Positions 11,701 through 18,637 of a stretch of DNA of 32,892 nt are shown piece by piece. Each line of letters begins with the position of its first letter. Position 1 is the stretch's first letter. A program made the position numbers and the translations under genes. The stretch is taken from the IMG/VR virus record IMGVR_UViG_3300009001_000044, positions 1 through 32,892 of that record; one strand, 5' to 3'. Below the pieces are notes generated by a model. It did not search any database. It was not told the DNA's origin and saw only the letters and a list, made by a program, of their open reading frames with translations. This stretch comes from a virus.

Positions 11701-14700
11701 TCAGCAACAGTGTGAACACATTGTTGGTGGAACTTAATCCGGACGTTCCTGATGATGAAGACGCACAAATTTTAACTTTTGCAGAATCCAGACTTGCATC
11801 AGCAGATCAAATCAATAACATTGTTAACAATAGAGGGTTGCAAGAGAATGACACTTTTTGGATCGACGAGTCAGATGCTAATCGTTGGGCAGTGGTAAAA
11901 AATAATTCTGTTTATAAATCACATCAAGAAATAAGCAACACAAAGAATACAGATACACAATTTGGTAAATCAATAAGTGCCAACAGCAACAACACTTTGC
12001 TTGCCATTTCTGCACCCACTGAATCTGAAGGAAAAATTTATGTGTACCAAAAAGGCACAGAAACAGGACAATACAGTTTATTACAAATAATAGATTCTCC
12101 TGTTGAAAATATTTTTGCCACCGATAGTCAAACATTTGATACTGGAGTTGAATATGGTAGAACATTGGCATTGAGTGACGATGGTTTACATCTAATGGTA
12201 GGTGTGCCTAATGCTTCTAATATTAGAACTAATTTTGTAGGTACATACGATCCAACAGTGACATACGATGTTAATCAAATTGTGTTGTACAAAGAACAAT
12301 TGTGGAAGGCATTGAATACAATTTACAGCAGAGATGACAGTGTAGACTTCAACAGTTTTGACAGTCATGTTTTTGCTTTTGAATCCACTTACAATCCAAA
12401 TTTATTTCAATACTTTAACACAACAAACCTTGTGATTGGTGATCATGTATTTCCAAATGTTCCAACTCAACACATGTTGATCAGAGCCAGTAGAGAACAA
12501 TTCACAGGCACAGCAATAGGTGACAAATTACAATTGAAATGGAACAAATACACAACAATATATCCAAATGGCAGAGAACCATTTGGTGGCGAGTACACTG
12601 CACAGAACATTGATTCTTCTTTTTTAACAGGCGAACATACGATTGTTTACAAAGTTGAGAAAATGTTTGTGATTGAAGAAACAGTGAATGATCCTGAAGT
12701 CAATGACATTGTGTACACAGGTTCAGGTGAAGCACGTATTGTTTACATTAGAAGAGAAGGAACACGTACTTTATTATATGTAAATCAAATCACAGGTGCT
12801 TTTGCTGAAGCAGATAACTTATTCACAGGTGTAGAGTTGCCTGTTGGAGCATACACAACTCCATTTAATGAAGATGTTGAATACAACGCAGGTTGGTGGT
12901 ACATAGAAACTCCGTTTAACCAAATACCATCTCCAAGCAGTTATCCAACTGATTCAGATGTTGAAAACAATGTGCTGTCAGATGTAAATCCAGCTCTAGT
13001 GATCAAAGATATTATTAAAAATCAAGAATCAAGGTCAGTAAAAACTTTTGTTAACAGTTTAGACACTGTGGATGCAAAAGCAAACACACAACCTGATCAC
13101 CCTACTGAATCCAGTGAAGTAGGAATAATGACATACAATCAAGAGTTTGTGGTGTCTGGTTCTGGAGAATCCCCAGGATTAAAAACCAGCAAACTTTGGT
13201 ATACCAGAGCAACTGCTTCTATTGTGTTTGATAAAGTTGCATATGATGATGTTGTTGGAGAAACAGAAAACAACACAGTAAGCATGTGGTTCAACACAAT
13301 CAGAGATGAAGATGGCGATAGATTTGATCCAACCACAATAGGATTAAGTTTCGACGATTTGAATAAAAAACAAAGAATTAAAGACATATGGAATGGAAAA
13401 ATTTTAGTTCAAGCCCAACCTGATCCTAATGGCAATTTCTATATTCCGACAGTGGGAGATATTGTTTTAGACAATACCACTAATAACACAGGGGAAGTTG
13501 CTTATGTTAGAACAGTTGGCTTTAATGAAGTAGAATTGTTTATTAAAAACAAAACAGGAACATTTAGATTAGGTAGTCAATTTACCGAACCAGGAAATTT
13601 GACAATAGTGGGCACCCCAAATAGACAGATTGGAGCAATATTAAAAACTGAATTTGAAAATCAATCTGCTGGTTCTCTTTTCGTTTTTGAAGACGATAAT
13701 TTTTTAACACCTACAGATAATTCAGAAAATGTTTACGGAACTGTTGGAAAAGAGTATTGGTTATGGAATGAAATAACAATACAAGGAACTAATCGTATTG
13801 CAAATGTTCCTAGTAAAATTAACAAAGATTGGCAACAAGTTTACAACATACCACTGGGAGAAGGTTCAGCCACAGGAGGAACAAATGAAGGTGCCCTTGT
13901 TATATACAGTCGTACACCTGGATCACAATTTGTTTTAAATGGTGTGTTCACTGTGCCTGAAACTGAAACTAATTTAAGATTGGGCAGTAGAATAAAATTT
14001 GCTAGAGTATCTGGACAATTGTATGCCTACGTGTCTGCAGAAGGAAATAATCAAGCATTGCTTCCGGGTTCTGTACATATTTTCAAATTACAAAATTCAC
14101 AATGGATATTAGCGAAAAACGAAAATTACAAAGGACCATTCAATGACAATGTGCCTTACTATTCTGATGACATTGTGTTTAGTGGTGAATATTTCTACCA
14201 AGCACAAACCAATGTGGACGCAAACAGTGATTTATCGTCACAAGCATGGACACAACTTGATTCCAGTGTTGGCTACAGAAATGTTATCCCAAACACTGAA
14301 CAAATATTACATGATAGCAGTGTGTTGGTACAACCATTAGGAGATTCATCAATAACCACTAATGGACTTGTAAAATTTGCAAAAACTTTTGATGTATCTA
14401 AAAACGGTGCAGTGATTATTACCAGTGATGAGTACAGTGGAAATTCAACAGACTTGCACGTGTTCAGACTGAAACAAGGACATTACGTTTACACACAAAC
14501 ATTATTTCCTCCACATAATGAAACATCTTATGGCACATCTGTGTCTGTCAGTGATGATGGTAATTTAATTGCTGTAGGTTCACCGGGTGATGACACCAAC
14601 AATACAGATTCGGGTTTGGTTTACATATGGAAACAAAACAATGGCGAGTTTGAATTAACACAAACACTGCGAACACCTGAATCAGCACAATCAGAAAGAT

Positions 14701-17700
14701 TTGGTGATAACTTAGATTTCGATGGCGACACTTTGATAGTGACAAGCAGTAAAGGAGTGGGCACTGTACACGTATTCAATAACATAGATGGCAAATTGTT
14801 GTATGGAGAAAAATTTAGTTATTATGCAGACAGTACAATAGATTCTTTTGGAGACAATTTTGTGGTTAGAAAAAATCACATCACATTGGCGTTACTTGAT
14901 TTACAACTTACAGGAACAGGTGTGGGCACAGTCCTTGACTACAGAAGAGACAACACAACTTCTTGGAGAAAAATTAGACAGCCACATGATACAGTAAATT
15001 TAGATAAAATCAAATCAGTATTTTTATATAATAAAAAAACAAATGAAATCTACACCACATTGGATTATGTCGATGCACTGCAAGGAAAAATAATTGGACC
15101 AGCAGAACAAGAAATCACATACAAAACTCCATTTGATCCGGCTGTGTACAACACAGGCACTTTGGGAAATATAGACACAACCAATCATTGGAATATTGAT
15201 CAAGTGGGAAAAATATGGTGGGACATATCTAAAGCAAGTTACAAATATCCATATCAAAATGATTTAATTTACAACAACAATAATACTAATTCATTATTTG
15301 CAGGAGCATCTATCGATGTGTATGAATGGGTAGAAAGTATATACAAACCAAGTCAATGGGATGAACTATCTTCGGGAGAAAATGGAGCATCTTTGGGAAT
15401 ATCAGGAACAACTAGATATGGCGATGATGCATATGTAATTTACAATAGATATGACAGTATTGCTCAAAGCAAACTTCCTTTATATTATTACTGGGTAAAA
15501 AATAAATCAGAAGTACCAAACAGAGAAGGTAGAAAAATCAGTGCCGAAACTATTGCTAAACTAATTGAGAATCCTCAACAGCAAGGCATGAAGTACATTC
15601 AATTCTATGGACCTAACAAATTCGGATTGGTAAACTGTGCAGATTTACTAGACAACAAAGACACTGTGTTGAGTGTAAGATTCTGGACCATTGACAACAC
15701 CAGTATCAATGTACACACAGAATATCAACTGATGACTGAAAATGATGAAAACAGCGTGCCGTCAGCAGACATAGAAACAAGTTGGTTTAACAGTCTTGTG
15801 GGCAGTGATGCTTTTGGAAATTTTGTACCAGATATAGATTTAAGTGAAAAATTGAGATACGGTACACTGTTGCGTCCAAGACAATCATGGTTTAAAAATA
15901 GAATAGAAGCATTGAAACAATTTGTAGAAAGAACTAACAGTGTGTTAGTTCAAAATTTAATTGCAGACACAAGAGATATTTCATCGCTTTTACAAATTGA
16001 AGATGCACCTAGCACTAATACTAATCTGTTTGACAAAACTGTAGACAGTGTGGACGATCTAAATTTCGTTGGAATTGCCAACATATCAACAGCATCTTTG
16101 AATATCAGTGTCGAAGACGGAAAAATTATGTCGGTGACAGTGACGAATCCAGGTGCAGGATACACCAGAGTGCCAGCAGTAGAAATTATTGGCAAAGGTA
16201 ATGGAGCAGTGATTGAAATCACTATTGACAGTCAAGGAAAAGTGGATTCAGCCACAGTTAAAAAACAAGGATCGGGCTATCAGCAATCAACAACAGTGAA
16301 TATAAGAAACTATGCTGTGTTGGTATCCAGTGACAAAAACTTGGGCGGCAAATGGGCTATATATGAGTTTAACGGCAAAGAATGGAACAGAACTAAAACA
16401 CAAAGTATCAATGTCCAATTGTATTGGGATTATGCAGATTGGTATGACACCGGTTACAATCAATTTACTGCAATAGATTACAGTGTCCTTCAATCTTATG
16501 AATTACAAGGACTAGATGATCAAATCGGCGAAGTAATAAAAATTCAAAACGTTGGATCGGGTGGTTGGTTATTGTTAGAAAAAATTGCAAATGTCAACAC
16601 TGACGATTATACTCAAAACTACAAAACTATTGGAAAACAAAATGGAACAATACAATTAAAAACTAACTTATATGATTTTAGTAATACATTGGGTTACGAA
16701 AGTGCCGGCTATGATACTTTGTATTATGATGCTATTCCAACATTGGAAACAAGAATAATACTAGAAGCAATTAGAGACAAATTATTAATAGATGATTTAA
16801 AAGTTGAGTACAACAAATTGTTCTTCAGCAGTTTAAGATACAGTTTAAGTGAAAACAAAATAAATGATTTTGCAATCAAAACAAGTTTTGTTAAAGCAAA
16901 ACACAACGTTGGTGAATTATCTCAAAAAGTTACATTCAACAACGATAATCTTGCAAATTATCAAGATTACATCAATGAAGTCAAACCGTACAAAACCAAA
17001 GTGCGTGAATATGTTAGTACCTATGACAAAACTGATCCAGCCAATATTCAAACAACTGATTTTGATATAGCACCAAGATACAATTCGGCCAATCAAATAC
17101 AACCAATCAGTGCTGTTGTAAAAGACAGTGCAATTGTTGGCACAATAGCAGATACGTATCCAGACAAGCATTGGAAAGACAATGTTGGTTTTAAAGTTAC
17201 TTCAATCACAGTGGCAGACGGTGGCACAGGATATGGACAAAATCCTCAAATAACAATCACAGGTGGTGGTGGATCAGGTTGTACAGCCAAGCCAATTGTG
17301 AGAGGTGGAGTTATCACACGTGTAGATATTTTGACACAAGGAAGTGGATATTTGTCAGCACCCACAGTGACTATACCAAATTTTAATGATGACGGAACCA
17401 CAGCAAGATTGTATGCTGTATTAGGAGATTCTTTAATTAAATCCACACACATCACTACAAAATTTGATAGAATAGCCAGACTGTTCACAACAGAGAATTC
17501 TACTAAAGATGTTTTAACAAAAACTGAAACTTTTGAAGGTGGTACAGGACAAATAAACTATGATTTAAAATGGCCAATGAATATCACCAATAGCAACACA
17601 GTTATCAAGATCGATGGCTTACAAGTGCTTGATACTCAATTTTCTATAAAAAATGTTAAAGATACAACAAAAAGTTATGCAAGATTCAAAGGCAGAATAA

Positions 17701-18605
17701 CTTTTGAGCAACCTGTTGCTGTAGGCTTATCGATAGAAATACAGTATAACATTGATCCAGACATGCTTCAAGCATTTGACAGAATTGAATTATTTTATGA
17801 ACCAACATCAGGTATGCCAGGCAAACAGTTATCTCAATTGGTTGATGGTGTGGACTACGGTGGAGTAGAAATTCAAAGTTTAGATTTTGTTAATGCTTCA
17901 GGATACGACAATGATTCTAAACCTTACATGACAGGTGCATGGGACGTGTATGATGAAAGTTTCGAAGATGAAACTTTTACAGTGGATGGAAGTACCACTG
18001 CATTACAACTACAACGACCTTTAGAAAATGGTGTTGTTTATAACGTTTATAGAAATGGCACAAGAATTGACGATCCAAATTATCCATCAGATGGGTCAAC
18101 ACCTATTCTAAATTCTAATGCAATTATGACCAGTATCACAGGAGATGGTACCACACAGATAATTGATTTAGTTTCACTTGGAGTGCCTGTTGTGGACAAT
18201 GATGTAATTGAAGTGAGAAAGTCAACCAGTGATGGCAGTTTCCTAGCAGATCCTACAGCATATGATACTTTGATGGAAGGTGGAAATTTAAGTTACACCA
18301 CAGCCACAGGAACCAAAGCAGAAGATATCAATGTGGACGGTGATGGGTTTATCACCGCAACAACATCAAAAGGCGCTGAGGAACTTGTACCAGGACATGT
18401 GTTTGATACTTTAGACATTCAAGTTTTTGATAGAGGCGGAGAAACAGGATCAAAAATAAGCAGTTACAATCATGTTGGTGATGGCGCTACTGTGGAATAT
18501 GCTTTCCAAGATTACCCACAAAGTGTTGACGCTGTGTTTATCACAATTAATAATGTGATGATAGACAGAAGTGAATACACTGTTGATTTCCAAAATAAAA
18601 AATAA
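5706..18605 (+). CDS. Giant baseplate/tail structural protein, N-terminal 4299 residues (frame broken at its 3' end)
   Basis: This is a giant virion protein immediately after gp6, where T4 has wedge genes 7 and 8. Its N-terminus, with ADFLPKYYRTPVNTKFL and ISAYYGRQNAKAF, resembles giant structural proteins of marine T4-like phages. A gp7-like wedge role for this end is inference. Visible parts include four aromatic modules of about 45 residues resembling CBM5/12 (about 1433-1475, 1690-1729, 2179-2227, 2806-2853). Seven FG-GAP-like blades start near 2086, 2150, 2759, 2891, 2943, 2999 and 3048. Repeats with a GxGYxxxP core lie at about 3462-3535 and 3828-3905. Beta modules of the form V-x-V-N-x-x-x-L...DY occur towards the end. 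The ATG follows GGAGG (5686-5690) at long spacing. The frame stops within a beta module at 18603-18605, and the module continues in the -1 frame (18638-20386), so this is probably not the true C-terminus. Confidence 0.85.
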   Translation: MAYNKDQKENSPIGNNKKESADFLPKYYRTPVNTKFLHSTVDQLISEGQTEKISAYYGRQNAKAFNSSDPYLQEVSNDRQNYKLEPAITAKDSLGNTVFYKDYIDYINSIKAYGGNTADHSKLNGQEYYAWNPQIDWDKFYNFREYYWLPYGPLTVTVTGQQRDIVSTYTVVLDTTQINYSYVFSPDGITQNPALKLFRGQTYKFNLDVEGMPFTIRSSVNEGDEYLYNEGVDQQKIENGVITFTVPDTAPDVLYYQSTNDINTYGEFRIYNIDENSEIDVAKDIIGKKEYVLANGYSLSNGMKINFRGEVTPASYKDDEYYVDGVGSAIKLIKASEVEITADYTTEYAVPFDSQNFDRVGFGTATSFAVTKDYVVISRSSTDRNPWSRYNRWVHKEVVENSAKINGFESTVDQNARARRPIIEFNAGLKLFKFGTKSKDNINLIDNTTTDIFSLIEGSTGHFVDGVELIDGMRVLFTADTSDDANNKIYKVKFIDFYDGNETTKQISLIKELDGDPTNNDVLFVTQGTKNAGNSFYYNGTSWIEGQKKISVNQSPLFELFDDSGNSFSDTNVYPSSNFLGNKIFSYQRGEGVNDKELGFPLSYQNVENVGDIVFDFDLLQETYTYQTTSTNSITSDKGFLRQYSDQSNFSVVNGWTKGKTDSVQKVIRQYVATASQTNNFLIDMYDSSVELSDLDVTVIVDNKRKRLNTDYTLIDVSGSKAVRFNTDLNVDQNLVLKTTSSAKKNSQGYYEIPSNLESNPMNQNVTSFSLGEVGDHIKTITENHPEWQGTYPGVGNLRDLGEQSRYATKFVQHSGSIALPLFYLNNKSSQVIEAIKNAQNEYGKFKRKFLQTAETIGIDGDTQDVFNKIIFEINKDSTRSNAFYFSDMFAHGAYILTEHTVINAANPYYQLNQNFDLTTLSSRSVLVYLNNSILLHGKDYNFDNTGFVTVTATIELDDVISVYEYETTDATYVPETPTTLGLYPKFEPKILQDSTYNETQKVIQGHDGSIVLAYDDYRDDLLLELEKRIYNNIKVKYDQSIFDIKDYVPGFYRPTGIDKQSLDNVLLSDFVDWLRLVGNIDYTENDVHSDTDSFTFNYSSMLSPTGDVLPGFWRSVYKMAYDTDRPHITPWEMLGFTEQPTWWESVYGPAPYTSDNLVLWQDLQDGVVREPNKSAVFVKKFKRPGLTGHIPVDSSGNLLSPLDSNFAKQYVLEPTKNSFVFGDEAPVETAWRRSSNYPFALMTGFLLNKPAKFMGVAFDRSRIKKNSAGQLVYSDTNNRISTKNLIFPNTVNDTDKVSTAGLTNYIAEYVNVVDLQNYTEYKQLVNSLEPRLGFKVRGYTSKEKFKIKLDSKTTTESTNVFVPEEDYTIAFNSSAPIDNYTYSGLIIEKQGAGYIVRGYDRLNPTFKILPSIKTSVDPNTTVGGVSANFVEWEAEKYYVKSAYVKYDRSFYAVSETHSSTQTFDSTKFTKLATLPLEGGVTVAIRKNFSNIVQQVPYGTVYKSVQDVSDFILSYDAYLKSLGFKFDQFDERLEKVANWRLSLQEFLFWSTQNWQAGSVISLSPSATKLVLDSSFSTADNLFELRSQYEILKEDGRKIEKEKLRIVRQDNHFELITKNTVNGIYFARIPVVQKEHVCILNNTTVFNDVIYQPEAGYRQERLKVLGYISADWNGSSSVPGFVFDKATVEDWTPFKNYTASALIKYKQYYYSAKNKVEGSADFDSKKWVRLDERPESKLIPNFDYKALQFTDFYDLETDNFDIEQQKMSQHLMGYQPRNYLTNIINDDVSQYKFYQGYIREKGTRNSLDKLFKALTSADKESVEFNEEWAIRKGQFGASEAYQEVEFALDESAFRLNPQPIELSETSNVNNTDLRITIPQNDVYLKSAEYNGNPFPAKFIDSSVLQSAGYVDLEDVDHTVFEYKDLANLEANNIFADQYIWSGYNNRLWNVYKIVNSGATSTQITLNESNITITLDQGISVSNDEFVVLVFAEQKFICKVISNSVNTLLVELNPDVPDDEDAQILTFAESRLASADQINNIVNNRGLQENDTFWIDESDANRWAVVKNNSVYKSHQEISNTKNTDTQFGKSISANSNNTLLAISAPTESEGKIYVYQKGTETGQYSLLQIIDSPVENIFATDSQTFDTGVEYGRTLALSDDGLHLMVGVPNASNIRTNFVGTYDPTVTYDVNQIVLYKEQLWKALNTIYSRDDSVDFNSFDSHVFAFESTYNPNLFQYFNTTNLVIGDHVFPNVPTQHMLIRASREQFTGTAIGDKLQLKWNKYTTIYPNGREPFGGEYTAQNIDSSFLTGEHTIVYKVEKMFVIEETVNDPEVNDIVYTGSGEARIVYIRREGTRTLLYVNQITGAFAEADNLFTGVELPVGAYTTPFNEDVEYNAGWWYIETPFNQIPSPSSYPTDSDVENNVLSDVNPALVIKDIIKNQESRSVKTFVNSLDTVDAKANTQPDHPTESSEVGIMTYNQEFVVSGSGESPGLKTSKLWYTRATASIVFDKVAYDDVVGETENNTVSMWFNTIRDEDGDRFDPTTIGLSFDDLNKKQRIKDIWNGKILVQAQPDPNGNFYIPTVGDIVLDNTTNNTGEVAYVRTVGFNEVELFIKNKTGTFRLGSQFTEPGNLTIVGTPNRQIGAILKTEFENQSAGSLFVFEDDNFLTPTDNSENVYGTVGKEYWLWNEITIQGTNRIANVPSKINKDWQQVYNIPLGEGSATGGTNEGALVIYSRTPGSQFVLNGVFTVPETETNLRLGSRIKFARVSGQLYAYVSAEGNNQALLPGSVHIFKLQNSQWILAKNENYKGPFNDNVPYYSDDIVFSGEYFYQAQTNVDANSDLSSQAWTQLDSSVGYRNVIPNTEQILHDSSVLVQPLGDSSITTNGLVKFAKTFDVSKNGAVIITSDEYSGNSTDLHVFRLKQGHYVYTQTLFPPHNETSYGTSVSVSDDGNLIAVGSPGDDTNNTDSGLVYIWKQNNGEFELTQTLRTPESAQSERFGDNLDFDGDTLIVTSSKGVGTVHVFNNIDGKLLYGEKFSYYADSTIDSFGDNFVVRKNHITLALLDLQLTGTGVGTVLDYRRDNTTSWRKIRQPHDTVNLDKIKSVFLYNKKTNEIYTTLDYVDALQGKIIGPAEQEITYKTPFDPAVYNTGTLGNIDTTNHWNIDQVGKIWWDISKASYKYPYQNDLIYNNNNTNSLFAGASIDVYEWVESIYKPSQWDELSSGENGASLGISGTTRYGDDAYVIYNRYDSIAQSKLPLYYYWVKNKSEVPNREGRKISAETIAKLIENPQQQGMKYIQFYGPNKFGLVNCADLLDNKDTVLSVRFWTIDNTSINVHTEYQLMTENDENSVPSADIETSWFNSLVGSDAFGNFVPDIDLSEKLRYGTLLRPRQSWFKNRIEALKQFVERTNSVLVQNLIADTRDISSLLQIEDAPSTNTNLFDKTVDSVDDLNFVGIANISTASLNISVEDGKIMSVTVTNPGAGYTRVPAVEIIGKGNGAVIEITIDSQGKVDSATVKKQGSGYQQSTTVNIRNYAVLVSSDKNLGGKWAIYEFNGKEWNRTKTQSINVQLYWDYADWYDTGYNQFTAIDYSVLQSYELQGLDDQIGEVIKIQNVGSGGWLLLEKIANVNTDDYTQNYKTIGKQNGTIQLKTNLYDFSNTLGYESAGYDTLYYDAIPTLETRIILEAIRDKLLIDDLKVEYNKLFFSSLRYSLSENKINDFAIKTSFVKAKHNVGELSQKVTFNNDNLANYQDYINEVKPYKTKVREYVSTYDKTDPANIQTTDFDIAPRYNSANQIQPISAVVKDSAIVGTIADTYPDKHWKDNVGFKVTSITVADGGTGYGQNPQITITGGGGSGCTAKPIVRGGVITRVDILTQGSGYLSAPTVTIPNFNDDGTTARLYAVLGDSLIKSTHITTKFDRIARLFTTENSTKDVLTKTETFEGGTGQINYDLKWPMNITNSNTVIKIDGLQVLDTQFSIKNVKDTTKSYARFKGRITFEQPVAVGLSIEIQYNIDPDMLQAFDRIELFYEPTSGMPGKQLSQLVDGVDYGGVEIQSLDFVNASGYDNDSKPYMTGAWDVYDESFEDETFTVDGSTTALQLQRPLENGVVYNVYRNGTRIDDPNYPSDGSTPILNSNAIMTSITGDGTTQIIDLVSLGVPVVDNDVIEVRKSTSDGSFLADPTAYDTLMEGGNLSYTTATGTKAEDINVDGDGFITATTSKGAEELVPGHVFDTLDIQVFDRGGETGSKISSYNHVGDGATVEYAFQDYPQSVDAVFITINNVMIDRSEYTVDFQNKK
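10002..14262 (+). repeat. Four dispersed CBM5/12-like aromatic modules inside the giant protein
   Basis: Four segments of about 40-48 residues share one pattern: start with W/Y and a short turn, then Y...V/I-x-Y/F, then a K/E-x-x-Y/W-Y/K-A/S strand, then a spacer ending in W/F-T/V-x-L. They are at about 10002-10130 (YYVKSAYVKYDRSFYAV), 10773-10892 (YTASALIKYKQYYYSAK), 12240-12386 (YDVNQIVLYKEQLWKAL) and 14121-14262 (YYSDDIVFSGEYFYQAQ). This Y-x-x-x-x-x-V-x-Y...W-x-A layout is that of small chitin/cellulose-binding modules (CBM5/12), common in phage fibres. Sugar binding is inferred. The similarity is read by eye. Confidence 0.6.
11961..14900 (+). repeat. Seven FG-GAP-like beta-propeller blades, interrupted
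   Basis: Seven blade-like repeats of the FG-GAP type fall at residues about 2086, 2150, 2759, 2891, 2943, 2999 and 3048 of the giant protein. Clear examples are FGKSISANSNNTLLAISAP, YGRTLALSDDGLHLMVGVP, YGTSVSVSDDGNLIAVGSPG and FGDNLDFDGDTLIVTSS. Most end in an aromatic strand such as IYVYQ, VHIFKL, VYIWKQ or VHVFNN. Seven is the number needed to close a propeller. Blades 2 and 3 are separated by about 590 residues and blades 3 and 4 by about 90, and each gap holds a CBM-like module. Confidence 0.6.
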
Positions 18606-18608
18606 TAT
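18594..18608 (+). other. Frameshift site: A6 run joining two frames of the giant gene
   Basis: The upstream frame reads AAT AAA AAA TAA and ends. The downstream frame (-1) is blocked by its own TAA at 18596-18598 but is open from 18599. The frames can therefore be joined only within the A6 run 18597-18602. A one-base backward slip on the second AAA gives ...DFQNKK then IIFDTAPATDS, which completes a beta module seen repeatedly elsewhere in both parts. One extra A in the run would have the same effect. The context T-AAA-AAA-T lacks the full X-XXY-YYZ heptamer, and I see no convincing downstream hairpin, so a homopolymer sequencing error is at least as likely as programmed slippage. Confidence 0.8.
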
Positions 18609-18637
18609 TTGACACTGCACCAGCAACAGATTCAAAA

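Noticed and set aside
11878-12171. 97-codon minus-strand ORF, Cys- and Leu-rich, membrane-like
   Set aside because: It lies opposite FG-GAP-like blades of the giant gene. Hydrophobic antisense frames are expected opposite polar, A-rich coding sequence.
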